Below are positions 1-6,677 of a DNA stretch of 16,422 nucleotides, in pieces. Made by a program: the position numbers and the translations under genes. The notes beneath the pieces are model-generated. The model was not told where the DNA came from. It worked only from the letters and a program-made list of their open reading frames with translations, and searched no databases. Location of the stretch: NCBI GenBank assembly GCA_003246035.1, contig QKBP01000020.1, forward strand, positions 1 to 16,422. The letters are read 5' to 3'. Source of the DNA: Desulfuromonadaceae bacterium. Its GTDB lineage: Bacteria > Desulfobacterota > Desulfuromonadia > Desulfuromonadales > SZUA-401. The number at the start of each line of letters is the position of its first letter. The stretch's first letter is position 1.

Positions 1-348
1 GATCAGCGTGCCGCTCAGCCCAGCGGCGATCCGTCCCGCCGTCCCCATCGAGCAGGGGGCGACGACCATGGCATCGGGAACCGCGGAACCGCTGGCCACC
101 GGCGCAAAGAAGTCGTCCTCGGCGTTGTGCCGGAACTCCTCGCCGGTCCGGAAGTAGGTGCGCAGCTGCTGTTGTCGTTCCGTCGGGTCGGACACCAGAT
201 GCAACCCCAGTTCGTGGGCCAGCACCTGCCGGCCGGCGGTGGAGATCAGCAGGGTCACGCGCAGCCTGCGGGCGAGCAGTTCCTCGACCAGGCGCACCCC
301 GTAGCGGCTTCCCGAGGCCCCGGTGATCGCGACGACCACGTGTTCCAT
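1..348 (-). CDS. ubiX: Flavin prenyltransferase UbiX, N-terminal 116 residues (cut by window edge)
   Basis: This frame runs open to the left edge, so only the first 116 residues are present; the family is usually about 190-200 residues. UbiX joins dimethylallyl phosphate to FMN, giving the prenylated flavin used by UbiD-type decarboxylases in quinone synthesis. Seen: the FMN-binding start ITGASGS (residues 8-14), the LIS turn (34-36), and the family signature APCSMGTAGRIAAGLS (97-112). The ATG at 348 follows an excellent AAGGAGG (354-360) at 5 nt. That site overlaps the ubiA stop codon, so the two genes are probably translationally coupled. In an organism of this type the likely job is late menaquinone rather than ubiquinone synthesis (inference). 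The alternative is a UbiX serving another UbiD-family enzyme. Family call is firm; the C-terminus is unseen. Confidence 0.93.
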   Translation of the reverse strand, partial: MEHVVVAITGASGSRYGVRLVEELLARRLRVTLLISTAGRQVLAHELGLHLVSDPTERQQQLRTYFRTGEEFRHNAEDDFFAPVASGSAVPDAMVVAPCSMGTAGRIAAGLSGTLI

Positions 349-353
349 ACGCG

Positions 354-360
354 CCTCCTT
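354..360 (-). promoter_or_regulatory. ubiX ribosome binding site overlapping the ubiA stop
   Basis: AAGGAGG on the minus strand lies 5 nt upstream of the ubiX ATG. It shares bases with the ubiA TAA stop (359-361). The overlap fixes the ubiX start and suggests coupled translation. Confidence 0.85.
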
Positions 361-1219
361 AGACCAGGACATCTGCCAAAGTGAAGACCAGCAACGTCAC
401 GCTGATGTAGCCGTTCATGTTGAAAAACGCCGCGTCGAGCTTCGACAGGTCGCCGGGGCGCACCAGCCGGTGCTCGTAGATCAGCATCCCCGCGGCGATC
501 AGCACGCCGAGGAGGTAGATCGTCCCCAGGGGGGTTGCGGGAACCAGCAGCAGCAGCAACAGCACCATCAGCGCGTGGAAGATGCGCACCAGCACGATGG
601 CCCGCACTTCGCCGAGGCGGGAGGGGATCGAGTAGAGTCCGCGGCGGCGGTCGAAGTCGAGGTCCTGCAGGGCGTAGAAGATGTCGAAGCCGGCGACCCA
701 GAACAGCACCGCCAGACCCAGGGCGAGCACCGGCCAGCCGATGTCGCCGCGCAGGGCGATCCAGGCGCCGACCGGCGCCCCGGCCAGGCAGATCCCGAGG
801 ACCACGTGGGCGTAGGCGGTAAAACGCTTGCAGTAGGCGTACAGGACGAACAGCGCCACCGCCAGCGGGGCCAGGTAGAGACACAGCGGGTTGAGCATCC
901 AGGCCGCCACCAACAGCAGCAGCAGCGAGCCGGCGACGAACAGCCACGCCTCCTGGCGCGAGATGACCCCGGCCGGGATGTGCCGTTCCGCCGTGCGGGG
1001 GTTGTCGGCATCGATCCGCGCGTCGATGATCCGGTTGAGGGCCATCGCCGCGCTGCGAGCGCCGACCATCGCCACGCAGATCCAGAACACCTGCCCGACG
1101 CTCGGTGGCGCCCCGTTCTCGAGCGCGGCCAGGGTCGCCCCCATCAGCGCGAAGGGGAAGGCAAAGACCGTGTGGGAGAACTTGATCATTTCAAGCAGGT
1201 GGCGAATTTTCGTAAACAT
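359..1219 (-). CDS. ubiA: UbiA-family aromatic prenyltransferase (4-hydroxybenzoate polyprenyltransferase / MqnP-like)
   Basis: A 286-residue integral membrane enzyme that attaches a polyprenyl chain to an aromatic acid, using Mg2+ to activate the prenyl diphosphate. Both Asp-rich motifs are intact: N62-R-I-I-D66-A-R-I-D70 followed by NPRTAERHIPAG (73-84), and D186-L-D-F-D190 followed by RRRGLYSIPSRLG (191-203). About eight to nine hydrophobic helices lie around them. The opening IKFSHTVFAFPFALMGA (12-28) is typical of the family. The ATG at 1219 is chosen because homology starts there and GAGG (1225-1228) sits 5 nt upstream; the frame is open further upstream (to 1768) only by chance. ubiX follows after 10 nt. 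Bacteria of the inferred type use menaquinone, so the enzyme may prenylate a futalosine-pathway acid rather than 4-hydroxybenzoate (inference); the sequence alone does not settle the substrate. Confidence 0.93.
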   Translation of the reverse strand: MFTKIRHLLEMIKFSHTVFAFPFALMGATLAALENGAPPSVGQVFWICVAMVGARSAAMALNRIIDARIDADNPRTAERHIPAGVISRQEAWLFVAGSLLLLLVAAWMLNPLCLYLAPLAVALFVLYAYCKRFTAYAHVVLGICLAGAPVGAWIALRGDIGWPVLALGLAVLFWVAGFDIFYALQDLDFDRRRGLYSIPSRLGEVRAIVLVRIFHALMVLLLLLLVPATPLGTIYLLGVLIAAGMLIYEHRLVRPGDLSKLDAAFFNMNGYISVTLLVFTLADVLV

Positions 1220-1253
1220 CCTGGCCTCGTCTGGCTGGGGGAGTCGGGGGCTC

Positions 1254-1283
1254 AGTCTACACCGTGGCCGCGCCTGAAAACAA
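1254..1283 (-). promoter_or_regulatory. Weak possible sigma70-like promoter for ubiA
   Basis: The 104-nt gap between the SDR gene and ubiA holds a minus-strand TTGTTT (1278-1283) and TAGACT (1254-1259) separated by 18 nt. These match consensus at 3 of 6 and 4 of 6 positions. No terminator is visible in the gap, so read-through from the upstream genes is equally likely. Listed only because the gap is much larger than others in this cluster. Confidence 0.22.
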
Positions 1284-1323
1284 CCCCTTCCGCCCGCTCC
1301 ACCACGACGCTCCGGGCTCCGCC

Positions 1324-2193
1324 CTAAGCCCCGACATCGCGGAGTCCGCTGGCGAGGTCCGGGTAGCGCAGCGTCACCCCGAGCTCCTCGAGCAGCTTGC
1401 GGTTGTCCATACGCCGCGACTCGCCGATGTAAGAGAGCATCAGCGGGGTCATCACCTTGCGCGCCTCCTCGAGGCTGACCTGGGGGGGACGCTGGAGACC
1501 GAAGGCGTCGGCCACGCGGTTGAAGTACTCGGTCATGGTGGTCGGATGGCCGTCGCTGACGTTGTACACCTCCCCGGCCGGGGCCTTCTCCGCAGCGGCC
1601 AGGCAGATCTCGGCCAGGTCGTCGGCGTGGATCCGGTTGGTCAGCCCCGCTTCCTCGTCCCGCAGCACCGGGTGCCCTTCCTTGAGGCGCGCGAGGGGGA
1701 AACGCCCCGGTCCGTAGATCCCCGTGACCCGCAGCACCACCACGGGAATCTCGCGGTGTTTTCCCCATTCGCCGAGCAGCGTCTCGGCGTCCGCCCGGCG
1801 GCGCGCCCGCGAGGTCTGGGGGTTGAGGGGGGTCTGCTCGTCGACGCTCGCCCCGCCGCAGTCCCCGTACACGCCGCTGGTGCTGATGTAGACGACCTTG
1901 GCCGGTTCCTCCCCCGGCAGCACCGAGGCCGCGAAGGTGCGGACCCGCGGATCGCTTTCACCTCCGCCGGGGGGCGGCGCGAGGTAGATGACGTGCGCAC
2001 CGGCGGTCGGCAGCCCGTCGATCGGCAGCTGGCTGTCGAGATCGCCGTGGATGCAGCGGATCCCCAGCGCCTCCAGCTCGCTGGCGTGGGTCGTGCTGCG
2101 GGTCAGCCCCCACACCTCGAGCCCCCTTTCCAGCGCCAGGCGCGCCACACGCTTGCCGATGTCCCCGCAGCCGATGATCAGGATCTTGTCCAT
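1324..2193 (-). CDS. Atypical extended SDR / NAD(P)-dependent epimerase-like protein
   Basis: A 289-residue Rossmann-fold protein of the extended short-chain dehydrogenase type, similar in layout to YeeZ-like atypical SDRs. Seen: nucleotide-binding IIGCGDIG (GxGxxG, residues 6-13), the active-site-region strand YISTSGVYG (102-110), RVTGIYGPG (155-163), the HADD element (189-192) and YNVSDG (210-215). The catalytic YxxxK is missing: where it should follow STSGVYG, the sequence reads SRARRRADAE (128-137). Known for the family: several atypical subgroups lack this Tyr/Lys pair and their substrates are unclear. It may bind NAD(P) without ordinary dehydrogenase chemistry. It starts only 3 nt after pepN, and its AAAGGA site (2200-2205) lies inside the pepN 3' end, so the two are likely coupled. 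No specific substrate is proposed. Confidence 0.85.
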   Translation of the reverse strand: MDKILIIGCGDIGKRVARLALERGLEVWGLTRSTTHASELEALGIRCIHGDLDSQLPIDGLPTAGAHVIYLAPPPGGGESDPRVRTFAASVLPGEEPAKVVYISTSGVYGDCGGASVDEQTPLNPQTSRARRRADAETLLGEWGKHREIPVVVLRVTGIYGPGRFPLARLKEGHPVLRDEEAGLTNRIHADDLAEICLAAAEKAPAGEVYNVSDGHPTTMTEYFNRVADAFGLQRPPQVSLEEARKVMTPLMLSYIGESRRMDNRKLLEELGVTLRYPDLASGLRDVGA

Positions 2194-2196
2194 CGC

Positions 2197-4848
2197 CTAT
2201 CCTTTCAGACTCTTGCTGACGATCTCGTAGACGTCCTCGGACAGCCCGTCGATTCCGAGAATCCGCTCCAGCTCACGGCGCATCAGCCCCTGGCGCTGCG
2301 CGTCGTAACGCCGCCAGCGGGTAAACGCCGAGGCCAGCCGCGCGGCGACCTGGGGGTTGAGCCGGTCGAGCGTCCCGATCTGCTCCGCCACGAAGCGGTA
2401 CCCCTGACCGTCGGCGCGGTGAAAGGCCGCCGGATTGCCGTGGGCGAAGGCTCCGATCAGGGCCCGGACCTTGTTCGGGTTCTTGAGACTGAACGCCGGG
2501 TGCCCCATCAGCCGCACCACATCGTCGAGAACGCTCGCACTGGTCGCCATCGCCTGGGCGCTGAACCATTTGTCCATCACCAGCGGGTCGTCCCGCCAGC
2601 GCCGGGCAAAGTCCTCCAGGACCTCGTGGCGCAACGGGGTGTCTCCGTTGACCAGAATCGTCAGGGCCGCGATGCTGTCGGTCATGTTGTCGGCCTGCGC
2701 GTAGTGCGCATGCACCATCCGCAACAGCTCGTCCTCACCGAGCGCCCCGAGATAGGCGAGCGCCAGGTTGCGCAGGCTGCGGTTGCCGATCGCCTCGGGT
2801 GCAAGGCTGTACTCTCCCGGCGGGCGGCAGCGCGCGTAGCAGGAGAGCCACTCCGCGCGCAGCTCCCTGGCAAGCTCCCGGCGCGCCTGTTCGCGCACCC
2901 TCCGCACCTCCTCGGGGTCGATGACCGCGAACTGCTCGGCGAGGTACCCCTCCCCCGGCAGGGTCAGGGCCAGGGCCCTCAGGGCGGCATCACTCCCCTC
3001 ATCCAGCAGGAGCGTCCGGCACGCGGCCACGAACGCATCGTCCAAGACGGTCCGCGACTCTTGGCCAGCCGCCAGCCCCTCGAGCAGCAGTGCGCAGGCC
3101 AGTTGCTGGCCGGCCTCCCAGCGGTTGAACTGGTCGCTGTCGTGCCCCATCAGGAAGGCGCGCTGCTCGCGGCTGTACGGAAAGTCGAGCTTCACAGGCG
3201 CGGAAAAATCCCTCAGCAGGGACGGCACCGGCTCCTCCTCCACCTCCGTAAAGCAAAACACCTGCTCCTCGTTCTCCAGCGCCAGGACACGCGTCGTTGC
3301 CGCCGCGGCCTCCTTTTCGCCGGTGAGCCGCAAGGGGAGATCCTTTCCGTCGGCGGCGACCAGCCCCACCGCCAGCGGGATGAGGAAGGGGCGCTTTTCG
3401 TCCTGACCCGGTGTAGGGGAGCAGCTCTGACGCAGGGTCAGGGTATACGTGCGCTGTGCCGGGTCGTATTCACCGGTCCCTTCCACGTGCGGCGTCCCAG
3501 CCTGGTCGTACCAACGCATGAACGGTTCGAGATCGGCGCCGTTGGCATCCGCCATCGCCGCAACGAAATCATCCACGGTCGCTGCCTCGCCATCGTGGCG
3601 CTCGACATACAGGTCCATCCCCCGGCGGAATCCTTCGCGGCCGAGCAGGGTCGCGAGCATGCGCACCACCTCGGCCCCCTTGTTGTAGACCGTCACGGTG
3701 TAGAAGTTGTTGATCTCTACGTAGCTGTCGGGCCGCACCGGGTGGGCCAGGGGCCCGCTGTCCTCGGGGAACTGTGCCGTCCGCAGGATCCTGACCTCCT
3801 CGATCCGTTTGACCGGGCGCGAGGTCATGTCGGCGGAGAACTCCTGGTCCCGGTAAACGGTCAACCCCTCCTTGAGGGAGAGCTGGAACCAGTCCCGGCA
3901 GGTGACCCGGTTCCCGGTCCAGTTGTGGAAGTACTCGTGGCCGATGACCCCCTGGATCGCCTGGTAGTCGGCATCGGTAGCGGTCTCCGGCCGGGCCAGG
4001 ACGTACTTGGAGTTGAACACGTTCAGCCCCTTGTTCTCCATCGCGCCCATGTTGAAGTCGTCGACCGCCACCACCATGTAGATGTCGAGGTCGTACTCCA
4101 GCCCGAAGCGCTCCTCGTCCCAGCGCATCGCCTCCTTGAGGGACGCGACCGCGTGGGCGCACTTCTCCCGGTTACGTGGCTCGACATAGAAATGCAGCGC
4201 GACCTCGCGACCGCCGGCGGTGGTGTACGCGTCCTCGATCAGGGACAGCCGGCCGGCCACCAGCGCGAACAGGTAACTCGGCTTGGGGAACGGGTCCTCC
4301 CAGGTGACGTAATGGCGGTTGCCGGGCAGCTCACCGCGCGCCACCGGGTTGCCGTTGGCGAGCAGAACCGGCTCCTGCTCACGGCAGCCGACCACCGTGG
4401 TGGTGAAGCGCGACAGCACGTCCGGACGGTCCGGGTAGTAGGTGATCTTGCGGAAGCCCTCCGCCTCGCACTGGGTGCAGTACATGCCGTTCGACATGTA
4501 CAGCCCCTCCAGCGCAGTATTGCCGGCAGGGTCAATCTCGACCTCGCTCTCGAGCACGCACCGCGCGGGGAGCCGATCGACGACCAGGCGCTCCTGATCG
4601 ACCAGGTACCGTTCGGCCGGGAGTTCCAGACCGTCGAGCCGCAGGCTGACCAGCTTCACCCCCTGACCGGCCAGCACCAGTGGTTCGCTCTCTCCGCTGC
4701 CGAGGCGTCGTTCGAGCTCCAGTCGGGCTGTCACCCGCGTACACGAGGGATCCAGATCGACCCGCAGTTCGACCCGGTGCACAAGGTAGGGATAGGGCCG
4801 ATAATCCTCGCGCCGGACCACCGGACGCTGTTCCTGTGTCTGATTCAT
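2197..4848 (-). CDS. pepN: Aminopeptidase N (M1 family zinc metallopeptidase)
   Basis: An 883-residue cytosolic aminopeptidase, close in length to E. coli PepN (870), that removes N-terminal residues from peptides. Seen: substrate-anchoring GAMEN (268-272), zinc site HEYFH (304-308) with the third ligand E327 in SLKEG, and VYNKGAEVVRM carrying the expected transition-state Tyr. The spacing HExxH-x18-E is standard for M1. The beta-rich N-terminal domain (about 1-200) and long helical C-terminal domain (about 550-883) follow the PepN plan. Two adjacent ATGs (4851 and 4848) are possible. The second is preferred because GGAG (4854-4857) is then 5 nt away rather than 2; the longer frame to 4914 lacks family-like sequence. 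It is divergent from the MFS gene and leads the pepN-SDR-ubiA-ubiX run. I found no convincing promoter for it. Confidence 0.96.
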   Translation of the reverse strand: MNQTQEQRPVVRREDYRPYPYLVHRVELRVDLDPSCTRVTARLELERRLGSGESEPLVLAGQGVKLVSLRLDGLELPAERYLVDQERLVVDRLPARCVLESEVEIDPAGNTALEGLYMSNGMYCTQCEAEGFRKITYYPDRPDVLSRFTTTVVGCREQEPVLLANGNPVARGELPGNRHYVTWEDPFPKPSYLFALVAGRLSLIEDAYTTAGGREVALHFYVEPRNREKCAHAVASLKEAMRWDEERFGLEYDLDIYMVVAVDDFNMGAMENKGLNVFNSKYVLARPETATDADYQAIQGVIGHEYFHNWTGNRVTCRDWFQLSLKEGLTVYRDQEFSADMTSRPVKRIEEVRILRTAQFPEDSGPLAHPVRPDSYVEINNFYTVTVYNKGAEVVRMLATLLGREGFRRGMDLYVERHDGEAATVDDFVAAMADANGADLEPFMRWYDQAGTPHVEGTGEYDPAQRTYTLTLRQSCSPTPGQDEKRPFLIPLAVGLVAADGKDLPLRLTGEKEAAAATTRVLALENEEQVFCFTEVEEEPVPSLLRDFSAPVKLDFPYSREQRAFLMGHDSDQFNRWEAGQQLACALLLEGLAAGQESRTVLDDAFVAACRTLLLDEGSDAALRALALTLPGEGYLAEQFAVIDPEEVRRVREQARRELARELRAEWLSCYARCRPPGEYSLAPEAIGNRSLRNLALAYLGALGEDELLRMVHAHYAQADNMTDSIAALTILVNGDTPLRHEVLEDFARRWRDDPLVMDKWFSAQAMATSASVLDDVVRLMGHPAFSLKNPNKVRALIGAFAHGNPAAFHRADGQGYRFVAEQIGTLDRLNPQVAARLASAFTRWRRYDAQRQGLMRRELERILGIDGLSEDVYEIVSKSLKG

Positions 4849-4899
4849 CATCGCTCCAACTGCTTCAACGTTTTGGTGACGACATCGACCGCAGTCTCC

Positions 4900-4916
4900 G
4901 GTTGACCCGGACAACC
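4900..4916. promoter_or_regulatory. 17-bp near-perfect palindrome, candidate repressor operator
   Basis: GGTTGACCCGGACAACC reads the same on both strands except at its centre base and one symmetric A/A position (7 of 8 arm pairs match). It completely covers the -35 hexamer of the MFS promoter. It lies in the 105-nt space between divergent pepN and the MFS gene, a classic place for a repressor of an efflux pump. The regulator itself is not in this window. Symmetry and location are seen; function is inferred. Confidence 0.45.
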
Positions 4917-4930
4917 CCAGAAGCTATAAG
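4902..4930 (+). promoter_or_regulatory. Sigma70-type promoter of the MFS gene
   Basis: TTGACC (4902-4907) and TATAAG (4925-4930) are separated by exactly 17 nt; each hexamer matches consensus at 5 of 6 positions. Transcription would begin near 4937, giving a leader of about 20 nt before the ATG at 4957. This is the best promoter in the window. Confidence 0.75.
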
Positions 4931-4950
4931 GGTCTATCCCTTGGAGACCC
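4930..4950 (+). repeat. Inverted repeat over the MFS transcription start and ribosome binding site
   Basis: GGGTCT (4930-4935) and AGACCC (4945-4950) are perfect inverted copies with a 9-nt spacer. The repeat spans the predicted start of transcription and the GGAG at 4943-4946. It could be a second operator, or, if in the mRNA, a small hairpin hiding the ribosome binding site. Six base pairs is short enough that chance is possible. Confidence 0.35.
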
Positions 4951-4956
4951 GGGCTG

Positions 4957-6105
4957 ATGCTCTATTCACCGTCCTATTTCGCGCTTTTCCTGGCCAACCT
5001 CACGGTCGTCGCCAGCTTCACCTGTTACTTCCTGTTCCCGTTGTTCGTCACCGCTCAGGGGGGGGACACCGCAGACATCGGCCTGCTGATGGGACTGTTT
5101 GCGCTCGCCTCGGCGGCTTGCCGCCCCTGGATCGCGCCGATGATCGACCGGATCGGGCGCAAGCGCAGCTACACGCTCGGCTGCCTGATCATGGTCGCCC
5201 TCCCGCCTCTGTACCTGCTTTTCGAGTCTACGCCCCTTCCGGTCGTCCCGCTGGCTGCGCTGCGCGTCGTTCACGGCATCGGCCTGGCAACCTGTTTTAC
5301 CGCCGTATTTACCTTCATCGCCGACCTTCTCCCCCCCGCCCGACTCAACGAGGGGCTCGGCATGTTCGGTATTTCCGGACTGCTGGGCATCGCCGTCGGT
5401 CCCGCCATCGGCGAGCAGGCCCTTAAGTTAGCAGGTTTCGCGGGCCTCTTTGGAGCCTCCTCGCTGCTCGCCCTGATCGCCATGCTTGCCCACCTGCCGT
5501 TGCAGGAAGAGAACGACCCGGAGGATACGCGTACAGAGACTCCCGGTTTTTTCGTCCTGCTCGTTCAGCCACGGCATCTGCTGGTCGCCCTGCTGGCTCT
5601 GCTGTTCGGGTTCGGGGTCTCCACCAGCGGCAACTTCATCGCCCCTCTCTGCGAAGAGCGCGGGCTGCTAGCCGTGACGCCATTTTTCGTCAGTTACGCG
5701 TTCGCCGCCGTCGCGACACGTCTCTTTATCGGGAGACTCGCCGACCGGGTCGGGGAACGGCGTGTTCTCCCGTGGGCCTTCCTGGTCTGTGCCGTCGGCC
5801 TGTTACTGGTGCTGCCGGCCTACACCTCGGTAACGCTCTCGGCGGCGGGTATCGTCTGCGGAGCCGGGCACGGCCTGCTCTTCCCGACATTGAACACCAT
5901 GGCCATCCGCGACATTCCGCGCCGCTCCCGCGGCAGCGTCACCGGGATTTTCACCGGGGCCATCGACAGCGGAATTTTTCTCGGTTCCGTCTCCCTCGGC
6001 GCAATTTCCAAAATCGTCCCGCTGTCCGTCTTATTTGCCATCTCGGCGGCCGTTCTGCTGGCCGGCTGGGGGATGACCTTCCATACCCACCCGCACAGGA
6101 CGTAA
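4957..6105 (+). CDS. Major facilitator superfamily transporter (12 TM, likely efflux)
   Basis: A 382-residue inner-membrane protein with about 12 hydrophobic helices in two six-helix halves. The linker around residues 182-205 is charged (QEENDPEDTRTET). Motif A appears in both halves: PMIDRIGRKR (61-70) and GRLADRVGERR (259-269). The glycine-rich stretch GISGLLGIAVGPAIGE (138-153) resembles the TM5 motif of proton-driven antiporters. The family moves small solutes using the proton gradient; drug or metabolite efflux is the commonest role for proteins this size, but the substrate cannot be read from sequence. The ATG at 4957 has GGAG 10 nt upstream, slightly far. It is the only plus-strand gene, with its own promoter, candidate operators and a terminator directly after the stop. 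Confidence 0.88.
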   Translation: MLYSPSYFALFLANLTVVASFTCYFLFPLFVTAQGGDTADIGLLMGLFALASAACRPWIAPMIDRIGRKRSYTLGCLIMVALPPLYLLFESTPLPVVPLAALRVVHGIGLATCFTAVFTFIADLLPPARLNEGLGMFGISGLLGIAVGPAIGEQALKLAGFAGLFGASSLLALIAMLAHLPLQEENDPEDTRTETPGFFVLLVQPRHLLVALLALLFGFGVSTSGNFIAPLCEERGLLAVTPFFVSYAFAAVATRLFIGRLADRVGERRVLPWAFLVCAVGLLLVLPAYTSVTLSAAGIVCGAGHGLLFPTLNTMAIRDIPRRSRGSVTGIFTGAIDSGIFLGSVSLGAISKIVPLSVLFAISAAVLLAGWGMTFHTHPHRT

Positions 6106-6132
6106 AAAGGGGCCGGAATAACCAGCCCCTTT
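6106..6132. terminator. Bidirectional intrinsic terminator between convergent MFS and pilZ genes
   Basis: AAAGGGGC (6106-6113) pairs with GCCCCTTT (6125-6132) around an 11-nt loop. The hairpin starts at the base after the MFS stop. On the minus strand it is followed by a run of five T, so it serves pilZ best. On the plus strand only three T follow the GC part of the stem, giving a weaker stop for the MFS transcript. Confidence 0.8.
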
Positions 6133-6159
6133 GCCCGACCACGAAAGAGAACGCTGCGC

Positions 6160-6504
6160 TCAGTTGTTCTTGGCCGCGTTAAAGGCTTCGAGATAGCGCT
6201 TGAGGAGACGCCTTCCATCGGCGTCCAGATCGACGAATTCCACCCCGGCATGAAAGACATCTTCGGCCGTTTCTGTGACATGGACGATTCGTCCGGTAAG
6301 ATCGACCAGTTCGTCGTCCAGCCCGATCGAAACCTTCAGTAACTCATTCGGCTGAAGAGGGAGGTGGGTTTCAAGCTTCAACCCAATTTCACTCACGTCA
6401 AGTGTCCGCCCCATCCCCTGATTGAGGACTTCACCCTGATGCGCCACATGCTCGATATCGAGGAAATTGAGGGTGTCCTTGCGTTCCGATCTGCGCTGAT
6501 CCAT
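6160..6504 (-). CDS. Small PilZ-domain protein (probable cyclic-di-GMP receptor)
   Basis: A 114-residue stand-alone PilZ domain. Both ligand-binding signatures are present: RRSER (4-8, the RxxxR motif) and DVSEIG (36-41, the DxSxxG motif) followed by beta-strand-rich sequence to about residue 92 and a C-terminal helix (DGRRLLKRYLEAF). With both motifs intact it should bind cyclic-di-GMP. Known roles of such single-domain proteins are motility, exopolysaccharide or surface-attachment control through a partner protein. No signal peptide or membrane segment is seen, so it is cytoplasmic. The ATG at 6504 follows GGGAGG (6510-6515) at 5 nt. It has its own promoter and sits downstream of the nuo terminator, so it is probably regulated apart from complex I. 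The partner cannot be inferred from neighbours. Confidence 0.9.
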   Translation of the reverse strand: MDQRRSERKDTLNFLDIEHVAHQGEVLNQGMGRTLDVSEIGLKLETHLPLQPNELLKVSIGLDDELVDLTGRIVHVTETAEDVFHAGVEFVDLDADGRRLLKRYLEAFNAAKNN

Positions 6505-6560
6505 GTGTTCCTCCCAGCGTTACGGCAGTAATTCCATCCCACACAACATTTCAACGTGAC

Positions 6561-6589
6561 ATTCTAGCGCATAATTCAGAACATTTCAT
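6561..6589 (-). promoter_or_regulatory. Sigma70-like promoter of the pilZ gene
   Basis: On the minus strand, ATGAAA (complement of 6584-6589) and TAGAAT (complement of 6561-6566) are separated by 17 nt, matching consensus at 4 of 6 and 5 of 6. The surrounding 6535-6600 is clearly AT-richer than the rest of the window. The leader to the ATG at 6504 would be about 50 nt. Confidence 0.55.
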
Positions 6590-6625
6590 TACTTTGTTGC
6601 ATGAATCGCCCCACGACCGGACCAT

Positions 6626-6655
6626 AAAAAAAGCCCCCGGAGCAACCGGGGGCTT
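6626..6655 (-). terminator. Strong intrinsic terminator of the nuo operon
   Basis: Reading the minus strand, AAGCCCCCGG (complement of 6646-6655) and CCGGGGGCTT (complement of 6631-6640) form a perfect 10-bp stem around a 5-nt loop. A run of T follows directly; the stem's last two T plus the next five make seven. It lies 22 nt past the nuoN stop, which marks nuoN as the last gene of the operon. Confidence 0.93.
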
Positions 6656-6677
6656 CGAGTCTTGACCCAGAGAGAGA

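Noticed and set aside
323..1327. A 334-codon plus-strand frame opposite ubiA
   Set aside because: A His/Gln/Asp-rich shadow of a membrane protein; ubiA on the other strand has complete active-site motifs.
1220..1768. N-terminal extension of ubiA into the SDR gene
   Set aside because: The frame is open by chance. The extension is Arg/Gly/Pro-rich and overlaps a clear gene, while homology and a ribosome binding site support 1219.
1264..4905. A 1213-codon open frame on the plus strand, opposite pepN and the SDR gene
   Set aside because: It is antisense to two firmly identified genes and runs across their boundary. Its product is low-complexity, rich in Arg, His, Pro and Val, with no recognisable domain. 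High GC at third positions of the minus-strand genes removes stop codons from this frame.
4852..4914. Longer N-terminus for PepN
   Set aside because: The additional residues are not family-like and lack an upstream ribosome binding site; GGAG at 4854-4857 points to 4848.
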